A stretch of DNA of 63,040 nucleotides from an uncultured Flavobacteriaceae bacterium (GTDB taxonomy: Bacteria > Bacteroidota > Bacteroidia > Flavobacteriales > Flavobacteriaceae). This document shows positions 7,728 through 20,132 of the stretch, piece by piece. The DNA lies in the NCBI GenBank assembly GCA_905182575.1, contig CAJJCA010000026.1, forward strand, positions 1 through 63,040, written 5' to 3'. Each line of letters opens with the position of its first letter. Position 1 is the stretch's first letter. The translations under genes were made by a program, and so were the position numbers. The notes beneath the pieces are model-generated. The model saw only the letters and a list, made by a program, of their open reading frames with translations, made no database searches and was not told the origin of the DNA.

Positions 7728-7735
7728 TATTTTTG
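7728..7735 (+). promoter_or_regulatory. Candidate -7 promoter box for the NlpC/P60 gene
   Basis: TATTTTTG matches TAnnTTTG and lies about 55 bp before the first plausible codon of the peptidase gene, within the 133-bp divergent spacer shared with pgpH. The -33 element is not convincing. Confidence 0.35.
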
Positions 7736-7790
7736 TTTTAAAATACACCTTGTCTTTATGCGATTTTTGCTTTTTTATAAACTATAAAAC

Positions 7791-8541
7791 TTGGAATACG
7801 GTATCTGCCATTTGGGGATTATCCCCTTGAGAAACGAGAACAATCACAGAAGTGAAATGGTTTCTCAGCTCCTCTATGGAGACTGTTATAAAATAATCGA
7901 AAAAAGAAAATCCGTGGTATAAGATCCGAATGCATTGGGATGGCTATGAAGGTTGGATTCCGCACAATCAAGTTCACTTGATTGAAAATGAAATCTATTC
8001 TAAAACTACAGCTTCAACGCCACAAATATCAACGGATCTGATCAACTATATTACCGACGAAAACGATTTGATGTTTCCGATAATCTTGGGGAGTAATTTA
8101 AGTGGTGCTAAGTCAATAAATCATGTTTTTGAAGGTAAAACTCAAGCGGGTAAGAAAGGCAAAGAATGGCTGATTAAAACTGCTTACATGTACCTCAATG
8201 CTCCTTATTTGTGGGGAGGACGTTCTCCCATGGGAATTGATTGTTCGGGTTTTACGCAAATGGTCTATAAAATTAATGGAACTCCATTGAAAAGAGATGC
8301 TTCTCAGCAAGCCCAGGAGGGCGAAACATTGAGTTTTATTGAAGAAAGCGAAGCAGGCGATCTTGCTTTTTTCGATGACAAGGAAGGAAAAATTACGCAT
8401 GTGGGTTTGTTACTTGAAAACCATCACATCATCCATGCGCATGGAACGGTTCGAATCGACCAAATCGATCAAACAGGTATCTTTAATTCAGAAACGCAAA
8501 CCCATTCCCACAAACTTCGAATGATTAAAAAAATGATATAA
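7791..8541 (+). CDS. NlpC/P60 (C40) peptidoglycan endopeptidase with N-terminal SH3-like domain, frameshifted
   Basis: The C-terminal half is an NlpC/P60 domain: YLWGGRSPMGIDCSGF with the catalytic Cys, then GDLAFF, HVGLLL with the catalytic His, and IIHAHG. It cuts cell-wall stem peptides (YkfC-like). Upstream, a different frame reads GICHLGIIPLRNE and SEMVSQLLYGDCYKII, the bacterial SH3-like domain normally preceding this peptidase. The two join at WYKIRMHWDGYEGW after one indel at about 7915. No ATG is visible for the SH3 part; TTG at 7791 is the likeliest start, unless the true ATG was lost to a sequence error. No signal peptide was seen. Confidence 0.8.
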
Positions 8542-8550
8542 AAAAACGTA

Positions 8551-9784
8551 TTACCCTTCAAGTAGGGCTTTCATTTTTTTAAATCCGTCTGTGTCACCAA
8601 GCGTGCCATAAATATTCATTAAGGTCTTAACGGCATCTTCATTTTTGTTAAGATTAATCAATTTTTCAAGAATCGGAACACATTCTTTGTACACTTCTTC
8701 TCTCTCAATTTTATAAGCGTCATATTTGGCGTTGTCAGCACGAGAATTTCCAAGGCTGTTCATTTTATCAACAATTTCTGTTTCGCCTTCTAGAATTAAG
8801 GCCACTAGATTTAGATAAGAATTCTCTGAAGATGGATCTATTTCAATTGCCTTTTCATAATAAGAACGCGCTGCGGTCTTATCACCCAAGTCTGCAGTAA
8901 CCACAGCAAGATTATAATAGAGACTTCCATTTTCAGGATCATGAGCAATCGCCTCGTTCATTAAAGTCTTAAACTTCTCCTTATCGTCCAATTGAATGTA
9001 TAAATTTGGCCTCCGTGAGGATTAAATTAATATCATTCGGATTGGCCGCACGAGCTTCTTTAACGGCTTCAATTGCCTTTTCATTGTCTCCTTGCTGGGC
9101 ATAAATCAATGCAATGTTTTTTACGATTTCAGGAAACTTTGATTCAGTTTTTTCTATTTTAAAGTCTTTATAATCCTTGGACTTCTTGTAAAGGTTGTAT
9201 TCCGTTTCTGAGACTTCAATGGGAGTATCCTTATCCGCTTCAGTCACAAAATATTTGGTAACAACACCCGTATATCCAATTGATTTTAATTTAAAGTAAT
9301 ACTCAAGTGCGACTTCATAATCTGAATTGTTAATCGCACTTGAAGCTGCAAAATAAAGGTAATCAGCATTGGCTTCTGGATCAATCGTGTAAGCCATGTA
9401 TAGCTTGCGAGCAGAGTTTTTAAAATCACCCTTTTCATTGTCATCAATTGCACTATTGACAATTGCTGATGAAAGCAAGTTCATTTGATCTGCAACATCG
9501 TCCTTAAGCGATGGGGATTCTTTTAACGAAAGTAACAAATCATAGGCCTGTGTATAATCTTCGTTGTGTTGTGCAATTTTAGCCCTAAGGAAATCATAAG
9601 AAGGTTTTACCTTTTGATCGGCAGTTTCCAAAACTGATTTAAAATCTGTTAAAAGTTTTTCAGCACCAGTTATGTCACCAGCTTCATATAATTTCTGAGC
9701 TTTTCTAAGTTCCTTTTTCTGAGAAAAAGAAAAATTAAAGATTAAAAGAAATAATAAAAGTGTAATTTTTTTCATTTGGATCAA
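8551..9784 (-). CDS. Periplasmic tetratricopeptide-repeat protein, frameshifted
   Basis: A signal peptide (LLLFLLIFNFSFSQ) is followed by about 390 residues of TPR-like helical repeats, clearest in AIYAQQGDNEKAIEAVKEA-type units and in LYYNLAVVTADLGDKTAARSYYEKA near the C-terminus. Frame shifts once at about 8990, where an extra A splits EANLYIQLDDKEKF. Start is the Met of MKKITLL at 9772 or the Met twelve bases upstream. It lies directly downstream of gyrA on the same strand, an arrangement common in flavobacteria. The partner proteins are unknown; TPRs mediate protein contacts. Confidence 0.75.
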
Positions 9785-9834
9785 TTATAATTTATTCTTA
9801 TTTATTTTAAATTAAATGTTTTAATAGGATTATA

Positions 9835-12329
9835 CTATTCAATTATAGTGCCATCTTCAACATCAATGTCCGAAATATCCTCCACTTCTTCGTCATCTTT
9901 CATTGTTTTGGCAACAGCTGCGATGGAATCATTGCCTTTAATATTAATCAATTTGACTCCTTGAGTGGCGCGTCCCATAACCCTAAGATCAGAAACTGCC
10001 ATACGAATTGCGATTCCAGATTTATTGATAATCATCAAATCATCAAGGTCAGTAACACTTTTTAACGTAACCAAAGCGCCTGTTTTTTCTGTAACTGAAA
10101 TGGTTTTAACTCCCTTCCCTCCTCGATTGGTCGTTCGATAATCATCCAAACTAGATCTTTTACCAAAACCATTTTCAGAAACCACAAGAATATTAGCATC
10201 CATATCATTTACGGTAACCATTCCTACAACTTCATCTTGTTCGTTGGCCAAAGTAATTCCTCTAACTCCCGAAGCACTTCTTCCCATCGGACGGGTTTTA
10301 CTTTCCTCAAAACGAATGGCTTTTCCGGATTTGACTGCAAGTAAAATCTGACTGTTTCCATTGGTCAGTCTCGCTTCTAGAAGTTCATCATCGTCTTTAA
10401 TGGTAATTCCATTAATACCATTGGCCCTTGGGCGAGAATATTTTTCCAGACTGGTTTTCTTAACCTGTCCTTTTTTGGTCGCCATGATAACATAATGATT
10501 ATTAATATACTCTTCATCTTTAAGGTCTTGCGTACAAATGAAAGCCTTGACGCGATCATCTTGCTCAATATTGATCAAGTTTTGTATTGCTCTTCCTTTT
10601 GTGGTTCTTGATCCTTCCGGAATTTCATAGACCCGCATCCAAAAACATTTTCCTTTTTGAGTGAAAAAGAGCATGTATTGGTGGTTGGTTCCAACAAAAA
10701 GATATTCTAAGAAATCTTCATTTCTGGTAGTAGATGCTTTTTGACCTACTCCACCTCTATTTTGAGTTTTATATTCCGACAGAGCTGTTCGCTTAATGTA
10801 TCCTGCATGAGAAATAGTAATTACTACTTTTTCATCAGGAATCATGTCTTCAATACTAAAGTTTCCTCCAGCATATTCGATTTTAGAACGGCGTTCATCA
10901 CCATATTTTTCTCTAACCTCTGCTAATTCCGTCTTAATAATATTCATTCGACGCTCTTTATTGTCTAAGATGTCTTTTAGATCAGCAATCGTCTTTAATA
11001 ATGCATCATATTCCGTTCTTAGTTTGTCTTGTTCAAGACCCGTCAGTTGTCGCAAGCGCATCTCGACAATGGCTTTAGCTTGTATTTCAGTGAGCTTAAA
11101 CTGGGCAATTAACTTCTCTCGCGCTTCTTCAGCATTTGAAGAGGATCTTATTAATGCAATTACTTCGTCTATGTGGTCCGAAGCAATAATTAAGCCCTCG
11201 AGAATGTGAGCTCTCTCCTCAGCTTTTTTCAGCTCATATTTTGTTCTTCTTACAACTACCTCATGCCGGTGTTCAACAAAATGATGAATCATCTCCTTTA
11301 AGTTCAATAATTGGGGTCTTCCTTTAACTAATGCAATATTATTAACACTAAAAGAAGATTGTAAAGAAGTGTATTTGTATAATTTATTAAGAACAATGTT
11401 TGGAATTGCATCGCGCTTGAGTACATAAACGATTCGCATTCCTTTTCGATCAGATTCATCGCGAATATTGCTAATGCCCTCAATTTTTTTATCATTGACC
11501 ATCTCAGCAGTTTTACGAATCATTTCTGCTTTATTGACTTGATAAGGAATTTCTGTAACCACGATACATTCGCGATCTCTAACCATTTCAATGTTAGCAT
11601 TGGCACGCATTACTACCCTACCTCGCCCAGTATGAAATGCTTCTTTAACTCCTTCATAACCATATATGGTGCCTCCAGTTGGGAAATCTGGAGCTTTGAT
11701 GGTCTTAATAAGCTCATCAATGGTTATATCCTTATTATCTATATATTGAATTGTTCCATTAACAACCTCTGTGAGATTGTGAGGAGGCATGTTAGTCGCC
11801 ATTCCAACAGCAATTCCCGAAGCACCGTTGATCAAAAGATTAGGAACTCGAGTTGGAAGCACCTTGGGTTCTTTTAAAGTATCATCAAAATTCAGCTGGT
11901 GATCAACAGTATCTTTGTCGATATCTGCCAATAAATCTTCTGAAATCTTCGCATTCTTGCTTCCGTGTAACGCATTGCAGCCGGACTGTCACCATCAACA
12001 GAGCCAAAGTTACCTTGGCCATCTACCAACAAATAACGCAAGCTCCACTCTTGTGCCATACGCACCATGGCATCATAAACTGAAGTATCACCGTGGGGGT
12101 GATACTTACCTAATACTTCCCCAACAATACGTGCTGATTTTTTGTATGCTGTATTCGAACGAATGCCCAATTCATGCATTCCGAACAAAACCCTACGATG
12201 AACTGGTTTTAAACCATCACGGACATCGGGCAATGCACGTGACACAATGACAGACATTGAATAATCAATGTATGCCGATTTCATTTCATCTTCTATATTT
12301 ATTGGAATTAATTTTTCTCCCTCTGCCAT
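9835..12329 (-). CDS. gyrA: DNA gyrase subunit A (one frameshift)
   Basis: About 831 residues once one base is restored near 11951. The N-terminal breakage-rejoining domain shows [10 protein letters not shown], the QRDR helix [17 protein letters not shown] and the active-site Tyr in AMRYTEARM. The C-terminal pinwheel has repeated blades ([26 protein letters not shown]) and an acidic tail. The enzyme introduces negative supercoils with GyrB (not in the window). The break falls right after TEARM, where both sides are perfectly conserved, and gyrA is essential, so the missing base is almost certainly a sequence error. Divergent from clpC across 211 bp. Confidence 0.95.
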
Positions 12330-12540
12330 TTTTTTTATTATACATTATGAGCTAAAAAGTCAACCTTTTTAGAGTTTTCATTAATTTTTTTTAAGGAATT
12401 TATCAACAGAATAGTCTTGATATTTGTTATTAATATTTTAGAAAAGTCCTTTTGTAAAATCAATAATTTTTTGTCTATTAGCATAGAGCACTAGGATTTG
12501 GAACATTTTTTGATGTACTGAAATATATAATGTTAATGAT

Positions 12541-15093
12541 ATGGATGATAATTTCTCGCCACGCGTCAAGGATGTAATTTCTTACAGCAAAGAAGAGGCC
12601 CTCAGATTGGGGCACAATTTCATTGGCACAGAGCACCTTATGTTAGGGATTTTAAGAGATGGTGCAGGTAAAGCTGTTTCCATATTAAAATCAATTGAGG
12701 TTGATTTAGATGAATTGAGAAAAAAAGTAGAAATTCTCAACCCTGCAGTTATTGAAAATGCTTCTATGTTGAATGATAAGAAAAACCTTCATTTGACCCG
12801 GCAAGCCGAGCGTGCACTCAAAACTACCTTTTTAGAAGCTAAATTATTTCAAAGTGATTTGATTAATACTGTTCATTTATTATTATGCATTTTGCGTAAT
12901 GAAAATGACCCAACGACCAAATTACTATTGAAACTTAATATTGACTATGATTTAATAAAGGAGGAGTTCAAATTATTGCTCGCCAATGATGATCAAAATT
13001 ATATGGACCTTCCCACCTCTTCTTCATTTCCGGATGAAAAAGATGATGAAAATGAGTCTGGGAAAGAAAATCCTTTTGTACCAACTGCCGATTCTCGTGG
13101 GAATGTTAAATCCAAAACCCCCGTTCTTGATAATTTTGGAAGAGACATCACCGCCTTGGCAGAAAAAGACAAACTCGACCCAGTTGTTGGGCGTGAAAAA
13201 GAAATCGAACGTGTATCTCAAATTTTGAGTAGACGTAAGAAAAATAACCCAATGTTGATCGGTGAACCTGGTGTAGGTAAATCTGCAATCGCAGAAGGAT
13301 TGGCACTAAGGATCATTCAGAAAAAAGTTTCTCGTGTGCTTTATGGTAAACGTGTTGTTTCTCTCGACTTGGCGAGCCTTGTCGCTGGAACCAAATACCG
13401 TGGCCAATTTGAAGAGCGCATGAAGGCAGTGATGAATGAGTTAGAAAAAAACGAAGACATCATTTTATTTATTGATGAAATTCACACCATCGTAGGAGCT
13501 GGAGGTGCAACTGGAAGTTTAGATGCTTCAAATATGTTTAAGCCTGCTTTGGCAAGAGGTGAAATTCAATGTATTGGTGCAACAACACTAGACGAATACA
13601 GACAAAACATTGAAAAAGATGGGGCGCTAGAAAGACGTTTCCAAAAGGTACTTGTTGAACAAACTACTGTAGATGAAACGTTAGAAATCCTCAGAAACAT
13701 AAAGGATAAATATGAAAACCATCATAATGTATTATATAACGACGAAGCTTTAAAAGCTTGTGCCGAACTGACCGATCGTTACATGACCGATCGTTACCTT
13801 CCGGACAAAGCTATAGACGCATTGGATGAAGCAGGATCACGTGTTCATATAAATAACATGAATGTACCGGATGAGATCATTCAACTCGAAGAAGAGCTCG
13901 AAAAAGTTAAAGAGTTAAAAAATTCTGTTGTTAAGAAACAAAAATACGAAGAGGCTGCAAAACTTCGTGATGATGAAAAACGCGTTGAAAGAACCCTCCT
14001 AGAGGCTCAAGAACGATGGCAAGAGGACTCTAAATTGAATCGGGTTACAGTAAATGAAAATCACATTGCCGATGTTGTTTCTATGATGACTAACATTCCT
14101 GTTAATAAAATTATCAAAACTGAGAAAAACAAGCTTGCTCACTTGGCTGAAACCATAAGCAAGAAGTTGGTTGGACAAAAAACAGCCGTTGAAAAAGTCG
14201 TTAAGGCAATTCAAAGAAACCGTGCTGGACTAAAAGATCCTGACAGACCTATTGGATCCTTCATATTCCTTGGACAAACTGGAGTAGGAAAGACACAATT
14301 GGCTAAGATTTTGGCCAAAGAAATTTTTGATTCGGAGGAAAACTTGATTCGAATAGACATGAGTGAATATATGGAGAAATTCGCGATTTCAAGACTGATC
14401 GGAGCGCCTCCAGGATATGTAGGTTATGAAGAAGGTGGACAGTTGAGTGAAAAAGTAAGAAGAAGACCTTACTCAGTGATCCTACTTGATGAAGTAGAGA
14501 AAGCGCATCCAGATGTGTTCAACATGATGCTTCAAGTCCTTGATGATGGATTCTTAACGGACAGTTTAGGAAGGAAAATAAATTTTCAAAACACCATCAT
14601 TATCATGACCTCTAATATTGGAGCAAGACAGGTTAAGGATTTTGGAAGCGGTGTCGGTTTTGAAACCGCAACGATTAAGGCACAATCTACTGAAATAGAA
14701 AAAAGTGTCATTGAAGGCGCATTGAAAAAAACTTTTGCTCCTGAATTTTTAAACCGTATTGATGATATTGTAATTTTCAATTCACTTGAGAAAAAAAACA
14801 TTGCAGCAAGAGGAAATTGAGTTAGAAAAATTATTTTAATCTTGATGGTCACCTTGCTCGGATACAATCTAGCACTCACGAAAGAAGCCAAGGCTTTTAT
14901 TTGTGACAAAGGTTTTGACAAAAAGTACGGAGCACGTCCGCTAAACAGAGCCATTCAGAAATACATTGAAGATCTTTTGGCAGAGCAAGTTGTCTCGAAC
15001 AAAATCAAAGAAGGCGATGATATTCTTCTAGACTATATTAAGGATTCCGAAACTCTTTCTATTACTTTAAATACAAAAGAAGTCAAAAAATAA
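12541..15093 (+). CDS. clpC: ATP-dependent Clp protease ATP-binding subunit ClpC (frameshifted near the C-terminus)
   Basis: About 850 residues in the standard ClpC order: two Clp-N repeats (residues 1-150), AAA+ module 1 with Walker A GEPGVGKSAIAEG and Walker B ILFIDEIHT, the UVR-like middle coiled coil (KKQKYEEAAKLRDDEK), AAA+ module 2 with GQTGVGKTQLAK and VILLDEVEKA, and the ClpB-type D2 small domain with KYGARPLNRAIQ. It unfolds proteins for ClpP and can act with MecA-like adaptors. Frame is lost around 14800 and again at 14840; the intermediate stretch LQQEEIELEKLF is recognisable. A terminator follows. Confidence 0.93.
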
Positions 15094-15117
15094 GTTCTTT
15101 TTTACATTTAAAAACAA

Positions 15118-15150
15118 AAGCTATCTATAAATGTGAGTAGCTTTTTTTTT
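15118..15150 (+). terminator. Terminator after clpC
   Basis: Stem AAAGCTA-TC with GA-TAGCTTT (15118-15125 and 15135-15144) followed by about nine T residues, 25 bp past the clpC stop. It separates clpC from the threonine operon. Confidence 0.8.
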
Positions 15151-15221
15151 AAAAATTCATCTTAATTCAATCAAAACATAAAATTATTGCCTAAATAATT
15201 TTAAACCTGACTGTTTTGTAA

Positions 15222-15229
15222 TATTTTTG
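15222..15229 (+). promoter_or_regulatory. Candidate -7 promoter box for the thr operon
   Basis: TATTTTTG fits the TAnnTTTG box. Transcription would start near 15236, giving a leader of about 225 bases before thrA, long enough for attenuation. Confidence 0.4.
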
Positions 15230-15234
15230 TGTAA

Positions 15235-15360
15235 ATGTTATTAAACAAAAAACATACTATTCAAAACAACTGCACCACACTTGAATCCAAGTTTGTGGCT
15301 CATTTTTTAATGGCTACTACAGTTGCGACAACCCCTTTGGGGGAAAATCATAACATATAA
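15235..15360 (+). other. Candidate threonine-operon leader region with Thr-rich leader peptide
   Basis: A short frame from ATG at 15235 to TAA at 15360 (41 residues), or more likely from the internal ATG at 15310, encodes MATTVATTPLGENHNI, with four Thr in the first eight residues. Just before it lies a hairpin (CCACACTTG at 15272-15280 with CAAGTTTGTGG) followed by T6, and the Thr codons run into a CCCCTTTGGGG hairpin. This is the layout expected for control by ribosome stalling at Thr codons ahead of thrABC. It is inferred from position and composition; no homologue could be checked. Confidence 0.4.
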
Positions 15361-15461
15361 CCATTTGTCTTCGAATCTTTGATTTACAATCAAACAATTT
15401 CAGCCACTTTAAAATCAATCAACAATGCTATATTTATGGCTTGTTATATAAGAAATAAATC

Positions 15462-17907
15462 ATGAAAGTTTTAAAATTTGGGGGAACCTCAGTAGCCAAT
15501 TCAAAAAGTCTTTCAAAAGTCATAGAAATTCTCAAGAGCCAGAGTGAACCGATCGTAGTTGTCGTTTCAGCCTTAGGCGGGATTACCGACCTTCTTCTTG
15601 GTATGTTACAACTTGCTTTGGAAAGAAAAGAAAACTTCAAAGACAACCTCGATGAAATTGAAAAGCGTCACCTAGAACCCATCAAAGCATGCATTCCGAT
15701 TCAGAATCAAAGTGGGATCATTAGTTTTTTAAAAAATCATCTTAATGAACTCGAGTCGCGTTTGGATGCAATCTTTCTTTTAGAAGAGGTAACCGTAAAA
15801 AACAATGCCACCATTGCATCTTATGGTGAAATATTGTCCAGTGCTATCATTCAGGAAATATTGAAATACAATGGGGTTGAATCTGTTTTTAAAGATGCAA
15901 GGGAACTCATTCAAACAGAATCAAACAACAACAGAGACATTGTCAGTGAAGCGTCAACGATAAAAAAAATAACAGCATATTTTAAAGAAAATCAATCTAA
16001 AGTTGTTTTGGTTCCTGGTTTTATTTCAAGCAATGCTTCGGGAGAAACCACCACTTTGGGAAGAGGAGGATCGGATTATTCCGCTGCGATTATAGCCAAT
16101 GCACTGGAAGCAAAGGTATTAGAGATTTGGACTGATGTAAGCGGAATGTATACCGCGCATCCAAAGATTGTGACCCAAGCAAAACCCATTAAAAAGTTAA
16201 GTTATTACGAGGCCATGGAACTTTCCCATTTTGGAGCTAAGGTCATCTACCCTCCTACACTCCAACCTTTAGTTGAAAAAAACATACCGATAGTCATCAA
16301 AAATACCTTCGCCCCTGAGGACGAGGGAACGTTGATAGACGGCAATGCAAGTTCTGAAAATGGTGAAATCGTAAAAGGAATCAGTCATATTGACAATGTT
16401 GCACTACTTAATTTAGAAGGTAGTGGAATGATTGGCATCACTGGGTTTTCCAAGCGACTCTTCGAAGCACTCTCTGATGAAGACATAAATATCATTATGA
16501 TTACCCAAGCTTCTTCTGAGCATTCCATATGCCTTGGTGTAAGATCAGAAGATGCCCTAAGCGCAAAAGAAGCAATAGATCAAAAGTTTGAGTTTGAAAT
16601 CTCTTAAAAAAGTTGCTCCTGTCAAAATCGAAATGGACATGGTGAACATTGCCGTAGTAGGCGAGAAAATGAAAGATCATCAAGGGATTAGTGGTAAATT
16701 GTTTAGCAGCTTGGGAACCAACAATATTAACATTAGAGCTATTGCTCAAGGGGCTTCTGAAAGAAATATTTCTATTATCATTGATAAGAAAAATGTAGCG
16801 AAAGCGATCAACACTTTACACGAAAGTTTCTTTGAAGCTCAAGTAAAAGAACTCAACCTTTTTGTCACAGGTGTTGGAAATGTGGGAAGTAAACTTTTGG
16901 AACAAATTGACAAGCAAACTGATTATTTAATTGAGAATTTAAGACTTAAAATCAGAGTGATTGCAATTTCGAATTCAAGAAAAATGTTACTTAATGACGA
17001 GTCAATCTCTTTGAAGGATTGGAAGTCTCAGTTGGATAAAAGTGATATTAAAGCCGATAGAGATGCCTTTTTTGAACATGCTAAAAAACTAAACTTAAGG
17101 AATAGTATTTTCATAGACAACACAGCCAATGAGGTCATTGCAAAGGAATATGCCCGTTACCTTAATAATAGTATTGGAATTGTTACTTGTAATAAAATTG
17201 CAGCAGCCGACGAACTCAGTAACTACAAGAATCTCAAGAAGATTTCTAGAAAATATGGAAGTCCGTTCTTGTTCGAAACGAATGTTGGTGCTGGATTACC
17301 GATCATTGACACCCTTAACAATTTGATTGCCTCTGGGGATCAAATAATTAAGATTCAAGCGGTGCTTTCAGGAAGTTTAAACTTTGTATTTAATAATTTC
17401 AAGAAGGGAAGTTCTTTTCATGACGTGGTTTTGGAAGCTCAAAAAGAAGGATATACAGAACCTGATCCTAAAATTGATCTAAGTGGTATTGATGTTGCAA
17501 GAAAAATTTTAATATTGGCTCGAGAAAGCGGATTATCCATAGAACTCGACGAAATTCAAAATGAATCTTTTTTACCACAGGAGTGTTTGGACACAAAGAA
17601 CAATGAGGAGTTTTTTGAATCACTAAAAAAATATAGCGGTCAATTTGACAAGCTGGTTGAAGATGCTGATAAAAACAATGCGAAGTTAAAATATGTCGCC
17701 CAACTTGAGGGAGGTAAAGCCAAAGTCGGTGTTCAGCAGGTAAAAGAAGGACACGATTTTTATAACTTAGAAGGAAGTGATAATATTATTTTATTCTATA
17801 CGAATCGTTATAAAGACCAACCTTTAATCGTCAAGGGAGCTGGTGCCGGAGCAGATGTTACGGCCTCAGGAATCTTTGCGGACATCATTAGAATTGGAAA
17901 ACAATAG
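15462..17907 (+). CDS. thrA: Bifunctional aspartokinase / homoserine dehydrogenase I (one frameshift)
   Basis: About 815 residues. The kinase half starts with VLKFGGTSVANS and contains TTLGRGGSDYSAA. Two ACT regulatory domains follow (around 16400-16830), then the homoserine dehydrogenase half with the NAD(P) motif VTGVGNVGSK and the catalytic region VLSGSLNFVFN. It catalyses the first and third steps from aspartate to threonine, and the fusion is normally feedback-inhibited by threonine through the ACT domains. One base is missing at about 16604 in a run of T/A within the ACT region. First gene of thrABC. Confidence 0.93.
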
Positions 17908-17909
17908 TT

Positions 17910-18839
17910 ATGAAAAGTGTTAAACTCTTTACACCTGCTAGTGTTGCAAATGTCTCCTGCGGATTTGACGTTCTTGGGTTTTGTTTAGATCCTGTTGGAG
18001 ATGACATGACCATTCGTAAATCTGCTGAAAAAGGAATTCGGATTACCAAAATCACTGGACAAGATTTACCGCTTGACGTTCATCAAAATGTTGCTGGAGT
18101 TGCAGCTATGGCTTTGTTAAAAGCGCATCCCTCCGAACATGGTTTTGAAATTGAAATTAACAAACGTATTAAAGCAGGAAGTGGAATTGGTAGTAGTGCC
18201 GCAAGTTCGGCTGGAGCAGTCTTTGGGATTAATCACTTATTGGGTTCTCCCTACACCAAGCATGAATTAATAAATTTTGCCATGCAAGGAGAAAAACTTG
18301 CAAGTGGTTCTGCGCATGCTGACAATGTGTCTCCTGTCTTGTTAGGAGGATTCACCTTGGTTAGAAGCATCGCTCCTATGGATGTTATAAAATTGCCAAC
18401 GCCCAAGGAATTGGTAGCTGTTATTATTCATCCTAAAATTGAATTAAAAACAAGCCATGCGCGAGCAATATTAAAAAAAACAGTCACTTTAAAAAGCGCC
18501 ATTCAACAATGGGGCAATCTTGGGGCTTTAGTTAGTGGACTCTTCAGTGATGATTACGATTTAATCTCTAGGAGTTTGGTAGATGAAATTATAGAACCTT
18601 ATCGTGCAATGTTGATCCCTGAGTTTGCAAAACTTAAGGAAGTCTCTATGAACGCAGGTGCATTGGGGTGTGGTATTTCGGGATCAGGTCCATCAGTATA
18701 CGCCCTAACCAAAGGATTTGAAAATGCAGAAAATGTGGGACAAGCGATGAGAAAAGTCATGCAAAAGTTAGGCATAGATTTTGAAGTACATGTTTCTAAG
18801 ATTAATGAAGAAGGAATTAAAATTCTATCTGAAGAATGA
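17910..18839 (+). CDS. thrB: Homoserine kinase
   Basis: 309 residues, GHMP kinase family. Motif 1 is PASVANVSCGFDVLG at the N-terminus, motif 2 (ATP loop) is GSGIGSSAASSAGAV, and motif 3 is CGISGSGPSVYAL near the C-terminus. It phosphorylates L-homoserine for threonine synthase. It starts 2 bp after thrA, and its stop overlaps the thrC start by 4 bp (ATGA), so the three are one translationally coupled operon. Intact, with no frameshift. Confidence 0.95.
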   Translation: MKSVKLFTPASVANVSCGFDVLGFCLDPVGDDMTIRKSAEKGIRITKITGQDLPLDVHQNVAGVAAMALLKAHPSEHGFEIEINKRIKAGSGIGSSAASSAGAVFGINHLLGSPYTKHELINFAMQGEKLASGSAHADNVSPVLLGGFTLVRSIAPMDVIKLPTPKELVAVIIHPKIELKTSHARAILKKTVTLKSAIQQWGNLGALVSGLFSDDYDLISRSLVDEIIEPYRAMLIPEFAKLKEVSMNAGALGCGISGSGPSVYALTKGFENAENVGQAMRKVMQKLGIDFEVHVSKINEEGIKILSEE

Positions 18840-20132
18840 AATACTATAGTTTAAATCATAATTCTAATAATGTCCTGTTTCAAGAAGCAGTTAAAAGAGG
18901 TTTAGCTCCCGATCGAGGGCTATATTTCCCTGAGACGATCATAAAACTTCCCAACACTTTTTTTAAGGAAATTGAAAACATGAGCATTACTGAAATGGCC
19001 TACAAAGTCATCAAACCATATGTTGGAAATCAGATTAAAAAAGAAAAGCTTCTAGAAATTATTGAGGAAACTTTAGATTTTGACTTTCCTATAATTGAGA
19101 TTACAGAAAACATCGCTTCGCTTGAGCTTTTTCAGGGCCCCACACTGGCTTTTAAAGATGTCGGCGCAAGGTTCATGGCGAGATGCTTAGGTCATTTTAC
19201 CGAAAATACGAATGAAAAAATAACGGTATTGGTCGCCACTTCTGGAGATACTGGAGGTGCCGTAGCCAATGGTTTTTATGATGTTGAAGGAATTAACGTT
19301 GTAATACTTTATCCCAAAGGAAAAGTAAGTGACATTCAAGAAAAACAACTAACTACTTTAGGGCAAAACATTACCGCACTAGAAGTAGATGGTGTTTTTG
19401 ATGATTGTCAGGACATGGTTAAAACTGCTTTTCTTGATGCAACAATTAATGAAAAAATCCAACTCACTTCCGCGAATTCAATTAATGTAGCACGGTGGTT
19501 GCCTCAAATGTTTTATTTTTTCATTGCCTATAGAAAATTGAAACACTTAAATAAAGATCTTGTGTTTTCTATTCCTAGTGGAAATTTTGGAAATATCTGT
19601 GCCGGTATGATGGCTCAGAAAATGGGGCTTCCCATCAAGCATTTCATTGCGAGTACTAACGTCAATGATACTGTTCCTAGTTACCTAGAAACTGGTGCTT
19701 ATGAACCAAAACCAACTATTCCTACCCTATCGAATGCCATGGATGTCTCTGATCCAAGTAATTTTATACGAATTCAAAAAATATTTAATAATGATATTTT
19801 TAAATTAAAGAAAAAACTTTCGGGTTATAGGTATACAGATTCTGAAACAAAAAAAGCGCTTAAAGAGATTTATGAAATTAATGGATATGTAGCCGACCCA
19901 CATGGAGCAATTGGTTATATGGGACTCAAAGAAGTATCTCGAAAACAACGAAGGTGACTTCTACGGTGTTTTTCTAGAGACTGCTCATCCTGTTAAATTC
20001 ATGGATACTGTCAAAAAGGCGCTTAAAATTGATATTGAAATCCCAGAAAGATTGAAAGAAACCCTTACTAGAGACAAAGTGAGTATTCCGATCAAAGATT
20101 TTTCTGACTTAAAAGAATATTTACTTAGATAA
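18836..20132 (+). CDS. thrC: Threonine synthase (one frameshift near the C-terminus)
   Basis: About 431 residues, fold-type II PLP enzyme. The Schiff-base Lys lies in LAFKDVGARFMAR and the phosphate loop is TSGDTGGAVA. It converts O-phosphohomoserine to threonine. Frame changes at about 19940, between PHGAIGYMGL and YLENNEGDFYGVFLETAHP, and the tail continues normally to 20132. It ends 12 bp inside the convergent aminopeptidase gene. Confidence 0.93.

Noticed and set aside
10844-11209. Long plus-strand frames inside gyrA
   Set aside because: They are antisense shadows of gyrA with no recognisable domain and no promoter.
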